Positions 1-12,213 of a stretch of 64,000 nt of DNA are shown in pieces. A model generated the notes under the pieces. It ran no database searches, had not been told where the DNA came from, and was given only the letters and a program-made list of their open reading frames with translations. Both the position numbers and the translations under genes were made by a program. The DNA is from Eumeta japonica. Its lineage: Eukaryota > Arthropoda > Insecta > Lepidoptera > Psychidae. Location: contig BGZK01000013.1 of assembly GCA_005406025.1 (NCBI GenBank), positions 124,001-188,000 of the forward strand. Direction: 5' to 3'. The first letter of the stretch is position 1. Every line of letters begins with the position of its first letter.

Positions 1-1
1 A

Positions 2-892
2 CATTCGAAAAGTCCTTATGCATCTCCTGTGGTATTAGTGAAAAAGTCAGACGACAAGTGGAGATTTTGTGTAGACTTTAGATATTGAAACAAAATGTTT
101 ATTTTAGATTCTTATCCTATTCCGAGAATAAAAGATTTATTAATGTATTTAGGCAAAGTTAAGTATTTTGCTAGTTTAGACCTAATATCGGGGTATTGGC
201 AAATGGTTTGAAGTGCGAAGGATAGGTCAAAGACTGCATTTGTAACCCATTCATAACCCCCAACCCAATCCCGGATTTTCTAGTTTACCGTGGTTCCGTA
301 TGGATTAAAGACGAGTAAGGATAATAATGAAGTAAAAACAGTAGAGGAGAAGATAGAATTGGAAGTATATAGAATTTCAGCAGAGACTTTGACAGAGAGG
401 CAAAGAGATGATGAATTTTGTAGACGAATTGTAGAAGCCTTAGGTAAAAATGTAGGTAGGTATAGAGACTTTCTTGTAAGAAACGAAACGAAAAGAAAGA
501 AGTTTCATATAAGAGAATAGATTGGTTAAGGCATAGAAAATAGGTAGTAGTTTTACCGAGGTGTGTGTTGGATGACGTGTTCAAAGAAATGAATGACAAA
601 CCTTGGACAGAAGGGCATTTCGGATTATCAAAAATATTACCCAAAGTTAAAAGAGTTATATTTCGTGAAGAATAATGAGAAAGAAGTGTAGAAGTATATC
701 AGTTCGTATGTGTATGTTTAGAAAGAAATAAAGTGAGCAATCAGGCTAGATTTCAATCCATTGTAGTACAAGGTTTTTGAGAAAAGATTGGAATTGGAAT
801 ATATAATAATTGCTATAGAGTGTGCCTCTAAATATGTTATCACAAAAGGTATTCTGCACGTCACTGCTGAAGCGATATCAGATTTTTTATAA
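2..892 (+). pseudogene. Ty3/gypsy-type pol remnant (RT and integrase pieces)
   Basis: Conceptual translation from base 2 gives a reverse transcriptase segment: SPYASPVVLVKKSDDKWRF, then YPIPRIKDLL, then FASLDLISGYWQ. The last contains the first catalytic Asp region (motif A) typical of Ty3/gypsy RTs. In-frame stops lie at 86-88 and 209-211. After VVPYGLKTS (about 285-312) the sequence jumps to DNNEVKTVEEK and LTERQRDDEFCRRIV, so the YxDD box and RNase H are missing, which implies an internal deletion. Further on come an integrase zinc-binding-like stretch (LDDVFKEMND..PWTEGHFGLSK, about 570-640) and an integrase-core-like stretch (ASKYVITKGILHVTAEAISD, about 824-883). The 5' end is cut by the window edge. 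It is dead by stops, frameshifts and deletion. The 3' noncoding region, polypurine tract and LTR follow directly. Confidence 0.85.
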
Positions 893-1267
893 CCGATTTA
901 AACTGTAAATCGAAAGCCATCCCAAAGAATGTAGTGTGAACTTGACACACCACTCTTCATGTCCGTCGTTCCACATATAGATAGGGCCAAGTACATATGA
1001 TGTTAATTGCTATGAACTTTGTGCATAAAAAAATGATTTCGTTAGATTTTTTTCTCAAAGGGGGAAGGAGGATGATGTAGTAGGAGTAGGTGGCATGTGA
1101 GGCATCCGGCCTTCGTGCTTAGGTTCGCAAATGATAGTTCGCGTTCAATTTAAAACTAAAATAGAATGGAATATTCGAATCCGAGCTCGCGGATAACAAA
1201 TTATAAGGGACAGGAGATATAGAAAAAGGAAACGAGGGCCGATGCCCAAGTGCACAAGTTTCACTAG
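893..1267 (+). mobile_element. 3' leader, polypurine tract and partial 3' LTR of the same gypsy-type element
   Basis: A purine run at 1058-1072 looks like the polypurine tract that primes plus-strand DNA. The LTR should begin at about 1073 (TGATGTAG). Support is internal. The stretch from about 904 (gtaaatcgaaagccat) through the purine run matches the reverse complement of 18116-18290. The following tgaggcatccggcc...cgtgc segment at 1090-1112 matches the LTRs at 17667-18115 and 20947-21263 on the minus strand. The LTR becomes unrecognisable by about 1265, where an unrelated dispersed repeat begins, so it is probably truncated there. Confidence 0.6.
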
Positions 1268-1690
1268 TAATAAAAAAAATTTGGTTGCCTGTAAAGTCGG
1301 TATACGGGAGAAAGTTTTACGTGACAACGACTTTGAATGGTAAAATCATTTTAATGTGAATATTCATTCGTATAGTAGGAAGAAGGATGATAATAGTAAC
1401 AATTTAAAACATTTATTTATACAAAGAATTATATTTAAAACATTAATTTATACAAAGAATCTCGCACTGAATTTCATATTAACAAAATTTTATTTTTACC
1501 TTTACACATACATACGTATTTATACAAATATACATACAATAACTTGGCAAGCTATGCACTAATTCTAGTAGACCGATCGGAGTGGGAGCGCAAGGCATTC
1601 GGCGTCTCTCGTTCGACTCATCGTTACGTTACCGAGCGTTACACTTTTCAAAGTAAGCCGCAACCTAATTTAAGACGTTGTCATCAAAGT
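1268..1690 (-). repeat. Dispersed repeat, copy 1 (pair of 42727-43185)
   Basis: This is the reverse complement of 42727-43185, with clear similarity along about 400 bp, including the interior 'acatacatacgtatttata' and 'aacgttaccgagcgttac'-like stretches. Related inverted motifs, tacgtgacaacgactt (near 1317) and the complement of gacgtgacaacgtctt (near 1688), lie at the two sides, as in a nonautonomous DNA transposon. Homology between the copies runs about 45 bp past the left motif (ggttgcctgtaaagtcggta), so the inverted motif may not be the true terminus. The short ORFs over it are not coding evidence. Confidence 0.7.
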
Positions 1691-2524
1691 GGATTAAAGT
1701 AATAAGGAGAAATACTGAAGAACAGATCAGTAAATATATTGATCTTAAATGAATAGACTTTTTCATTTAAACACATCCTTGGACTTCATCCAAGATCCCC
1801 AAAGGTACTCCGCTCAGTACTACGCCCTACAATATATAATATATATAAACTTTTGAATCATATGTATTTTCTAACTTTGATGGCTAAGCTTGTTGAGTTA
1901 AGTTATAAAACAGGAAAAAATTTCAAAAGTTGCGTTAGGAGGATAAATGCAATAGTTAGATTTTTATGAAATCTACTAATAAAAGCTTTTAGAGATAGAT
2001 TATTGCCATATTTAAAAAAGTACTCTTCAATTTGACATAGAAATAAAAAAAAATCACAGGAAACAATTTTATTGTCGACCAGTGTAATAATTGAGTGGGT
2101 GTTGTCATTATTTTTGTATGTCCTTAAATTTCTTTTGTGGAGGGTTGCAGTCTGATTCCTACACGTCGTAGGAAACGACTGGATAAAGTCAAGCAAGGAC
2201 AGGGAGTCATGGAAAAGAATGGAGGAGGCCTTTACCCAAATAGGGGTCCAAACCTCATAAATAATACTAACGTTGACTAATTAATTATATGTAATCTTGT
2301 TTAAATTTTAAGTAATAACTTACTAACAAATATCGTACATCGAAATTGAGATTTGGATTAAATGGCTTTTTTATTTTTATTATTTATTTAAATTTCTTTT
2401 GTAGGCTTTCACAATAATTATTAATAACATATTAGTTTAAGGCTTTTTTGAAATCAGATTTTGTATTTTATATTTTGTAAAATCTAGTTTCTTTATACAA
2501 GTTTATTGCAAAAATGCAATTTTT
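1691..2524 (-). other. Decayed repeat-like tract, no gene
   Basis: AT-rich. The minus strand of about 2110-2245 reads ggtaaaggcctcctccattc...ccatgac...gtccttgct. I recognise this from memory as part of a common lepidopteran repeat, but there is no second copy in this window to confirm it. The 97-codon minus-strand ORF covering it has low-complexity composition and no recognisable domain. Confidence 0.35.
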
Positions 2525-3412
2525 TATATGTAACTAAATACAGTTCCCCTATTCATCATCCTTGTTTCATCATCCGACCTTCATTACTAAATGTGATGTC
2601 TAAGATTCGTCAAAACAAAACGAATGAGCCCAATCTCGAGGGATTTACTAGTAATTTCTGAAGAATTTCCACTTTTAATAAAAAGTCTGTAATACATAAT
2701 AATTAGACCTTTTTTTTATAAAATGTAATGTATAGAACTCATTAAAACAACACGAATGAGCCTAAAGTTCCTAAGAGCCCCTGTAGATTTCTACTACCTC
2801 TACTGCCTGACTTCATCATCAGACCCACTTACAAAATGCAATGACTAAAACTGATCAAAATTAAACGAATGAGCTCAAACTCGACAGGCTTATTAATAGC
2901 CCCCGAAGACTTTCACTATCCACGTTTTAACTCCATCGTTTTAATTGCCATCATCCTCGATAGCAATGTTATATACGGGAATCTCAGAATGAATCAAATA
3001 ATTCCAAACTCGTAGCGTCCCTAATAGCCATTGCCGTTTAAGAGTAGTTTCTGTGTACAAATCGCTGTATTATTTCGTGACTTCTAACCATTACGAAGTG
3101 CTGTGGTTTTCATCATCAACTCAGTAACATGAAATGGTGATTCACAGACGTAAGAATCTTAATAATTAAAAAAATGGTTCAAACTAATTGCAATTTTGAC
3201 CGTGCCTATAGTATTTGTGAATATCTCTCGATTTCTTTGGGATTCCATCATCATATTCTGACTTCACGGCTATGGCACAACCTTGAAAGTGTACTTTTTC
3301 GAATAAAAAATAATCATCAAAATTGAATTGCGATTGACGAAGATATTACGTAATATACACAAAAAAAATACAAATGTATTGAGAACTTTCTCTTTTATTT
3401 GAAGTCGGTTAA
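2525..3412 (+). repeat. LINE-like 3'-end repeat, copy A1, with internal diverged tandem units
   Basis: It ends in gaagtcggttaa, a 3' terminus I associate with lepidopteran non-LTR elements. The 3020-3412 part is matched by 41700-42080 (same strand) and its last ~255 bp by 11958-12213 (opposite strand). Upstream of this, about four diverged units recur. The anchor cgaatgag is at about 2621, 2752 and 2867, with a decayed form near 2987, giving a period of 115-131 bp. Each unit carries a tcatcatc box, an aaatgNaatg box and a cgaatgagccNaa box. No ORF survives. Confidence 0.65.
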
Positions 3413-5397
3413 TAAGGTTTCTAATCGTTATAAATCAATACCAGTACTCTCTTTCACCTTTGTCGCAAGTTGTAAAAAGGCGGATTTAAAAAAATCTATA
3501 GTTCAAAAATATTGATCGTTTACTACAAATATTAAAAAAACATTCCGTATATAGAGTTAATGTTCGATATAAAAACAATAAACTTAAAATATGAAAAATG
3601 TGTTTTAAATATTAAGAACGGCATTGGGATAGCAACTTATCAATCTTATGCTAAATATACTTCTGTATTATAAACATATAATATATATTTTTAAATTTCA
3701 TAGACGATGTTATTTAACCAACAAAGAAGGAATATAACTGTATCAGAGCATTGTTTAGATGTATGGTGTATAACGTTGTTTACAGGAAAAACTGTACATA
3801 TTCTGATTGCAACTTCGTGACGATATTTATACTATTCATTTATTATTTAATTACAGACTATTATATAATTACATATTATTTAATTACATACACAAATGTC
3901 CTCACAAAATTCATTGTATAATAATATAAAAACAACAAGCATATTGAATTCTTAGAGGGACGGACAATTATATAGTGGATAATCATTTTTTTACGGAGAA
4001 CGAATGAAATTATGAGTTTAATTTAATTAAGAAAGAAATTATGCGCGCGAGGGGTCCGTTAGACGGCACAAAAGCGTAAAACGAAAAAAGCCAAATGGTT
4101 CGTCCTTCGGCACCCTAATGTACCTCAAGTTGACACTCAGAAGAACCTGTTACTTCCCTTTGATTTTATAATTAATTTTATTAATTTGCATATTCGCAGT
4201 ATTACGTGCGGTAGTGTAGGTAGCTAGCCAATTATTGATCTGTCAGACGTAGCGAAGTGTTGTATGTCAATGAACAAAGTTTACATGTGAAATTGGTAAC
4301 AACACGTGTCAGTCGAAATGTCACAAAAAACACCGATATACAGGGTACATAGCGCTTATACAACCATGTTATTTCTATATGCGCTAAAGAGCATCTAGAA
4401 TCTAGATTATTGAGTCTAGTGTATCTGTAAAAAAATAAATTTAACGAAATTGAAATCTTAACCCTGGCATCTAAATTTGTATACGAAAATTTGTTATACG
4501 TAAAGGAAAAAAGAAATGTTTAGTAGACGTAGTCATTGACACAAACTCAGTGCCAGAAATAAAAATAAACTGTGCTTAGATGTTAGTCGACTATACAACA
4601 TCACGAATTCATTTAAGGGGCTTTGTGTGCGCATGTTCAATAAGATTCCTGTAAATAAACAAGATTAGCTTTATATAAATTTAAGACCATTATTAAACAA
4701 ATGCTCAGTAAAAAAGGTATTATCCAATCTTCGAATATTTAGAAGACACATATCCATGGAGGTAACAAGTTCCACTGATTACCATCTTGTTTCATTCAAA
4801 AACTGGTTTGTATTTATTGTGGTTGTATATGAAAAAATTAGAACTACCCTTAAGTTTTTTGCTCGTTTTTTTGAGAAAAAAATTACCATCTGGACGACTG
4901 GTAGAGTGTAAGTTTACGAAATACCATAACGTATTTCAAGGTTTACTTAATGACCTATGAATTAAAAAAAAATTAAATCGAGTTAATTTTATTGACACTA
5001 AATATTTAGAAAAAAGTGCAACTGGTTAAGGATCATTTGCAATTCATTATTTTCAGTATTGGTAAAGGCGCAAATTATTAATTTTTATCCGACTGTGACG
5101 AATTTCAAAAAGAGTATTATGTGTTTGATCTTTATGTATTCATGCGCGTATGCGTGTGTGTGTTCGTGGCGTGTGCGAATGCGTGTGCAGTTAATAAATG
5201 TAGTATGTAAATATACATACATTTGTTAATTGTATAATATTTTTTACTGTACTGATAGTAGAGAAGGCCACCAATCACCAAAATCGTTTTATAAATTACA
5301 TTTATTTATATATTTTGGAACTAATAATCTAGATAAGTATTTTTTCACCCGTCTATGCAAGCGCTATATTGTAGTGCTTATCACACTGCCTGTCATG
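3413..5397. other. AT-rich sequence, nothing recognised
   Basis: No ORF, RNA gene or repeat copy that I can support. One slightly GC-richer patch lies at about 4040-4150. Short ORFs here are compatible with chance. Confidence 0.6.
5145..5190 (+). repeat. Imperfect GT/GCGT microsatellite
   Basis: Interrupted alternating purine-pyrimidine run (gcgtatgcgtgtgtgtgttc...gtgtgcgaatgcgtgtgc). Confidence 0.8.
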
Positions 5398-5438
5398 TAC
5401 ATTTACATCCATTATCATTGATAATGGATGTAAATGTA
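5398..5438. repeat. Perfect 20-bp inverted repeat (palindrome)
   Basis: The 20 bases at 5398-5417 (tacatttacatccattatca) are exactly complementary to 5419-5438, with one unpaired base between. The arms would form a cruciform or hairpin. Flanking bases do not extend the pairing. It is too short for a microRNA precursor, and no TIR element is evident around it. Confidence 0.95.
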
Positions 5439-8400
5439 TGTGTCAGTATTTACAGCAACATATAGAATTTCACAATATATTATTTTTGTAAAATGAGCTC
5501 TGTTCATCAAGTTTACTGATCCTGGAGTCTTTAATCAACATCAATCAATATCAATCAATAATCCTTTCAAATGCAGTTACAGCACTGTGACAATGGTGAC
5601 CCTATAAGAATAATCATTCTACGTATCTTTGCTCTTTTATTTTCATATGAAAAATTCATGATGAGACTTGCGTGCCTGATACCAGTTGAAGTATTAAATG
5701 GTATATTACTCTGTAGCACCTACTGAATAGATTTGAACAAATGGTCCCCACCTACCATTATTTTTTTGACAGTGACAATGTCCTTTGTTTGTGTTCAACT
5801 ATCCATATCCTTCTCATTTTTTAATTCAATAAATTTCATGAAATCAAAAAAATTTGCTATAAAAATTGTGGCTTCAAAAAAACCCCATGACATGACGTCT
5901 AATATTTTCTGTGGGTAATGAAAAACAACATAAAATGCAGCATAGCTTTCATGTCTATTTAAAACATTGTTTCATAACTAGCACGTGAATGAAGTCACGG
6001 ACAACAACTAGTCGGTTACAAATTTTCCAAAACAAACAAACGAATACTATTCTGTTTCAAAGTGAAACAAAATTTCGAATGGTCAAAAATATTCGTTAAT
6101 GACGTATTTGAAGAGTAATTCCTATTAATTACTTATAAAACAAAGAAGTTTTTGATTTCATTTGATGACATGATATAACACAAAATGAAAAACCTGTATT
6201 TTATATAACTAATATGTGAAAAATGAAATACTTTTTCAATAAATAAAGAAAAAAAACTCATATAAGAAACGGGAGAAGACACTAATGGGCAGCTGTTGTT
6301 CATTAACTTAAGTTCTTGTAGTTTTTGGGCGTTCCACCATTTCTTACACGCCGTGATAAATGTTTATTACGCGGATAAAATTTCTATTTATCAGGATGTA
6401 TTTACCTGTGTATAAATCTCATAGAATAGCATTATTTGGCTTTTATTTTATTATCTCTTTATTACAATTATTAAAAACTATAAAATAATCAAAATTTAAG
6501 GACTTTTAGTCAGAAAACATGTCACAAAGTACTATCATCCATATTCAATTAATAAATTGAAAGACACAGATATTTTGAGCTTCACTACCTCGTTGTGTTA
6601 ATTTTATCAATTTTATATTTTGTATATGATTGTTAATTTAATTTTAAACGTGTTTGTTTCATACGTATGACAGCTAAATTGCATTTTTTTTCATTAACTG
6701 CTTAATTTCAGACTTAGTGCATAGATACAAAAGTAAACATTTTAAGTTAGACATTCTAAGTCATTATTATTATAAACCTAAACTCGTCGAACTTCTTTCA
6801 CGTTAAAGATTCTCATGAGAAAGATCTATCATCAAATTACTCGTAATTTAAAAACGTTTACAGAAAAAGAAAGTAAGTAAGTTCAGAAACATCATGCACA
6901 TAAAGATTTATATTGTAATTTTGCTGTCAAAAGATTCGATTTTTATCAAGTCTTCAACAATTTTAGTACAATCATTCTATAAATAAAAGCTTTAAGCCAA
7001 AATTCAAAGCTTTTTTTAGCTTTTAGTCACTACCATCGAATGCGAAAAATTGTGAATCCAAAAACCGTTCTCCAAATAAAAAAAATGTAAATCTAAATTC
7101 TTTTCACCTTCAATATCAAAATTTATCTAGTTTTAGTAGTCTAATTCATTACTGAAAGTACTCTCTGGAACATCAATTATTTGTTTCTAGGTCGTTGATA
7201 TCTCATTAAAAACACAAAAACCTTTCGCAACTAAAGCCTCTCTACCCTCCCCTGATTCTTTTACCCGTTGGACGAAAACATGTTTTTGTTGTTTAATATT
7301 AAATTTCCACAGACAAGCAATCTAACCACTTCTTATTATATGAAACTTCTTTTAATATCTTCTTGTTTTTCATTCAAAGCCCTTCGCCGTTAATCATTTT
7401 CAAAATGTTAATTTTTAAGTTCACGCCCACTAAAAAAAAAACTAAAATTTAAATATGAAAAATAATCGAATCGAAAATTTTCTCATAAAAAGAGTTTTAT
7501 GAATTTACCTTAAGCGCTTTCAATTCACGGTGTTTTTGACACATCAACCTAATCACTTTCAATAAAACCATAAACTTATAGACGACGGTATGAAAATGTT
7601 CCATAGAAAATTGTGACGATAACATTTATATTGATTCTGTAAATATGTTGTTATTATCTTAATTATATGATATTTTTTTTATAATATAAATAACACAGAT
7701 CACTCTACTCAGTTATACACTTCTACGTACTTTTATTTTAAGCCGGCGTAGAACATTCTCTTCGAAAGAGGCAAAGAGAGAATGATCCGCTACACGTTAC
7801 CTGTTTCACGCAATTTCACTTAAGAACGGCAATTTTTCCTCGTAAGCGCACCTCGCTCACCCTTAAAAGGAACGTACGCCGCGGCCTACATCGATCATAT
7901 TTATTTAACGTCATCATATTTAACATTTTCTTATCGTAAACGCCGTTGCCAAATATAATAAACCAGTTTCGAAAATTATGTGTAACGAATAAGCTTTGAA
8001 AAGTAACATATATGGAAAATGATTGGGGTCGGATAAATAGAATACGCTTTTTTTTTTAATATGTAATCGCACTTGCGTCCTAAATTAACTCGAATTTTTT
8101 CATTTGCCGGTCGAACGTAACGATTATCAAACTAACGGTGTCGGTATCGCTGACGGACAGACTCGTCACCAATTAATTGTTCCAGCGGAAATCCTCAGAT
8201 TTAAAAGATGGCAGCTCCAGCTCTTTAGAGAAGATAGTCTCTTATAACACCGCTGTGCAGCTGAGATAACATGCAGGTCTATCCGCGCTACAGTCGTCTA
8301 TTCCTGCCAACCGCCCACTTTGTGAACTGGACCGCCCGGGGCAGGTCTATTTGACAATATGTAGCGATCAATCAGAGCTAGAACCCAATATGATATCAGT

Positions 8401-9559
8401 AACATGGTAACAAGTAAATCATACACATAAATTTCAATGCTAACTAGCTCGTATACTTAATTCCTAATATAATTATTGAATGCTTAAACATTCAATAAAA
8501 ATTATTGTTTCTGAAAACCTAGCCTGAGTAATTCCACATTCGAAGCTCACTGCTATAAATTTCTTTGCCTGTATATCTAATACGGGAATAGAAGTTATTT
8601 TCTTGTTCGTCACGAGTGTCAACTCTCAATTTCATGTCGTTAGGTAATAACCTTCAATTGAGGCTTTAACACTCTACCATAAAACCAACATTTTCTTAAA
8701 TATCGTAATATTAAAAAAAACTTTATAGTAATAAATTAATATATTATGAACGGCTTTTTAATAAAGGATGTAAGCACAGAAATTCAGGTGGGTTGAGAAT
8801 CGCTTCAAGTCATTTCTCATCTGTACTTTAATCACGTAGATACGGAAGCGTCTCGTTAATAATATATTGAAAGGCTAAACTGAGTGAGGAGTTAACCGAG
8901 TGGGATAAGCTTTGAGAGCTTTTAGAGAAAATGAAGCTTTCCAATTCTAGGCGTAGACAGCTGAATCATTGTATTTATAAAGGTTGAAATTTTTTGAGAA
9001 ATCATTCGTAATATGTTACTTGAAACTTTAGATTTTTGCGACCCTAAAATGATCATTATTAATAAAATATCTCTGTGAAACACCGATCTAATCCATATTG
9101 AGTATTTTTCATTAACATAGGCCGTCTCAAATAGTAATATGTAATTGGGTCTGAAAATCATACGTAAACAATTAATCTGTAATTGAACGAATATAATATA
9201 TTCTCAAAGATAATGTAAAAACTACATTTTCTAAACGCACAGAAAACTTCTTCCTGAACATAGTTATAGACCAAGTACACGCACTTCAAGAACTATAGAG
9301 CGGCCTCCCGCAGCCGATAAGCTTTTTTTATCACGCAATCTTTTCTGAAATTCCATGATGGAACACTACTTCGTATACGGAATAAACGAAGAAGCGATCG
9401 GTGAGGATATATAAGTGAATAAGTTATATTGGACGTTATTTAGCAGTGAGGCTTACTGAACAACAAAATAATTGCTCAGCGCATAAGAATAATCATGATC
9501 CGTTATGTCATCGAATCAACGAGTCTGAATTACCCCACCGCTAAAACTTGCCTTCCCAT
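5439..9559. other. AT-rich sequence, nothing recognised
   Basis: No supportable gene. Two patches are richer in CpG and less AT: 7735-7890 and 8190-8350. Neither has an open frame or a repeat partner, apart from a short 'aaaaggaacgta' similarity between 7866 and 51079. Around 5530-5560 there is a short direct repetition of atcaatcaat. Confidence 0.55.
8473..8498. repeat. Short hairpin, 10-bp stem
   Basis: ttattgaatg and cattcaataa are perfect complements around a 6-base loop. Confidence 0.8.
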
Positions 9560-9775
9560 AATCTTCTTTCCTTATATCGAGTGACTTAGGGCCTGTTAAC
9601 GATCGCTACCACCAATGCGATGACAACGTCCGGAGCAGACAGCTTAATGTAGTTTAATTTAAGTTAGAAAGTTGTTGCTAGATTCAGCCGTGGTCGGAAC
9701 CGAACTCAATACCTCGACGTTCGAAAGCGATATACTAACTGCTGAACGATTACCGCTCTGGATCTTATATGTTGA
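9560..9775 (-). mobile_element. tRNA-derived SINE, diverged copy
   Basis: On the minus strand, a head with an RNA polymerase III B-box-like ggttccgacca (about 9690-9705) is followed by a body containing ggacgttgtcatcgcattgg and ggtagcgatcgttaacag. The body matches the minus strand of the repeat at 14225-14465 (ggatgttgtcatcccaatgg...gcatccccaaa). The shared head-plus-body order supports one SINE family. The overlapping short ORFs on both strands come from the SINE, not a gene. Confidence 0.55.
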
Positions 9776-11254
9776 GCTACACAAAATACTAACGACTATG
9801 ATAACACTGTCATCAAATGAAAAACTTCTGACTACTCTTACTGATTGTATTACCATTCCCAGTATTCCCATGTGAAGTTATAATAGAAATTGTAGATGCT
9901 AAGAACTATAATTCTATAATCATGGATTAGATTAAATTTTATTCCTTCACGGTACTTCAATCATATCAAAATATTCGAATAGTGAAATAATATACAGATG
10001 ATTAAACACGCATATTCCAGTTTTAGACATGTATGTTTGTAAGCATTTCACTGCAAATAACATACATTGTTTTGTATGTTTGGACGGATATTTATTTGCA
10101 TTTAAGAACATTTTTTTTATATTTGGAATAATTATATACAATATTACGAAGTATAATACCGAAAAAAAATTTTTTTTTAATACTAAATAATCTGTTTCTC
10201 GATCTATAGGCCTATATAGATGCAACTTTTCGTATAATACAGTATTCCGTGGAGTGACTCCCATTATATATCTCTATACTATTTATAAATTATTTATCAA
10301 TATGTATCGAACAAGAATACGCTAGAATATAAAATAATATATCTCAAATAAAGATATGTTATAAGTCCCATAGGTCATAATAATTAGGAACCGTATGCTA
10401 TGAAATTTCTCGTGTCTCTTGCATGTTATGAAACATGTGTATTTAACTTGTTTATTTTGTTCTCGCATTATTAAAATATAACGTTGCAATGTGTAATATA
10501 ATATACTGTGTACAATACTACGCATAAAATCTATATCTGTAAAAAGTAGTCTTGGCGTCTGAACCACCGACCCAAACCCTTGGACCTACAAATCTCAAAT
10601 TTGACATAGACGTTCCGTTTAGGATGTAGACATCAAAAAGGAAAGAAATTTTGAAACTCAACTCCTAATGTAATAAAGTCAAGGTGCAATGTTTCAATAT
10701 TAAATAGACGTCTCAACTTGAAAGTTCTTAAATGTACTCCTACAAACAAATAAGCAAATACGCATTTCGAAATTTTTTGGAAATGAATCCCTCATGAGAG
10801 GTGAAAATAAACCTAAACATCGGTATTAAGGTTTTTTGAGACTTTGATTACGAAAATAGAATGTATTTTTGGGTGTTAAACAATTGTGAATTACTGTTTG
10901 GACTAGATTTTGACTAGCTTTATGCCCGCGGCTCCGCTTACGCAAAGTTGTTTTTATATACAAATAATAAATAAATTATATACAAAAACTTATAAAATGA
11001 TAAGGAATGAAACCCTTTCTATATTTGGTTCAATGAGAAAAACATGAAATACAAATAATGATACTGAGTAATAATAAATAAACAATGAAGTAAATACACA
11101 ATGAATTTTTATGTAAGCTTTTATGCGTTTGTCGCCGACTTCATTCACGTATTTTAAATTTTATTGTACCTAATTGCTACACGGATTCTAAGATTATTTT
11201 CACTAATAGAAATATTACACTGTTTCCGAGTAATATGAACCATATTTTATTTTG
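9776..11254. other. AT-rich DNA with weak repeat tails, no gene
   Basis: The minus strand of 10560-10700 (caaatttgagatttgtaggtccaagg) and the plus strand at 10917-10950 (agctttatgcccgcggctcc) resemble lepidopteran repeat tails from memory. Neither has a partner in the window. ORFs of 81 and 105 codons on the minus strand are AT-rich and domainless. Confidence 0.35.
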
Positions 11255-11510
11255 ATATTAGCATTTGCTCCGGTTTCGTAGAAATCGAAACACTGTCCGG
11301 TAACGGTATCGGAATTAAGGCGCGACGAGGAGCAGGACCAAGAGCCGAGACCGATATCTAAATTGAAGACGGCACCGAGGTCTTAACTGAACGGGTGACC
11401 TGAAATAGAAACAAGAGCGTGAGGGAGATCGAAATCGGGAACGATACTCGAACCGGAATCGATTGGGATTGTCAGCAAGATTGAATTTCCACGCGGACGA
11501 AACCACGTGC
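11255..11510 (+). repeat. Degenerate GGNATC/GAACCG hexamer-type repeat, copy 1
   Basis: A stretch of loosely repeated units (ggtatcggaatt, gagaccgatatc, gaaatcgggaacgatactcg, gaaccggaatcg). It is far richer in CpG than its surroundings and translates to Arg/Ser/Phe- or Asp/Arg-rich peptide on either strand. Related tracts occur at 24160-24420, 36575-36720, 44475-44600 and 56085-56215. The remaining 11511-11957 shows nothing recognisable. Confidence 0.55.
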
Positions 11511-11957
11511 ATAAGGCCGACGAATGATAAAATTGAAGGCGTACATCTTGCCGAAACGCAGCTAAATTTCAAACGTATTTTTTCTATATTTAAATGTGAA
11601 CAATCCATCTCTGAAATCAACAATCCGATAATGCTTTTCCCTACAAAACTCGTTACTAACGTAGCTGTAACTCGGTTTCACATTACCATATTTCCCGACC
11701 AATTTACATGTTTCCAATGTAAAAGCCACAGGAACTTACCACTGCACTCCATTCGGATACTTTGATCAATATTACTTGGATGTGCTCTAAGCCATAGATG
11801 AATATTTATAAATATACTCTACCATTACTTAAGCTGGTTTCGAACCTCAAGGGGATGCGATAAATATTATCTAAGACAAAAACCAAAAAGGAATCACTTT
11901 AGTGTTCGTTACGAACGTATACTTTGAGAGATTTATAAGACAAAGAAACAGAGTGTT
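11511..11957. other. No recognised feature
   Basis: A 100-codon plus-strand ORF spans 11463-11765. It starts inside the degenerate hexamer tract and shows no domain, so I treat it as chance. Confidence 0.5.
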
Positions 11958-12213
11958 TTAACTGATTTTAAAAAAGAAGTTTGACAATTCGATTGTGTTT
12001 TTTGTGTATATTACGCGATATCTTCGTCAATTGTGATCTGGTTTTGAAAACTTTTTTTATTCATAAAGATTTACGCCCGTGGTGTTGTTTTGATCACAAA
12101 ATCAGAATCTACCTAGAAATACTGGGGAAATCGAGGGATCTTGCATAGTAGCTCATCCGTTTGCTCTCAAAGTACATTATTTCCTGAAGTGGAACTGATG
12201 GTGTCTCAGTTAA
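11958..12213 (-). repeat. LINE-like 3'-end repeat, copy A3 (inverted)
   Basis: It starts with ttaactgatttt, the complement of the family terminus. It continues with ttttttgtgtatattacg.gatatcttcgtcaat, which matches the complement of 3320-3370. The copy ends near 12213 in a segment (gtactttgagagcaaacgg on the minus strand) absent from A1 in this window, so it is 5'-truncated at a different point. Confidence 0.7.

Noticed and set aside
11463..11765. 100-codon plus-strand ORF
   Set aside because: It starts in a degenerate hexamer tract and has no domain.
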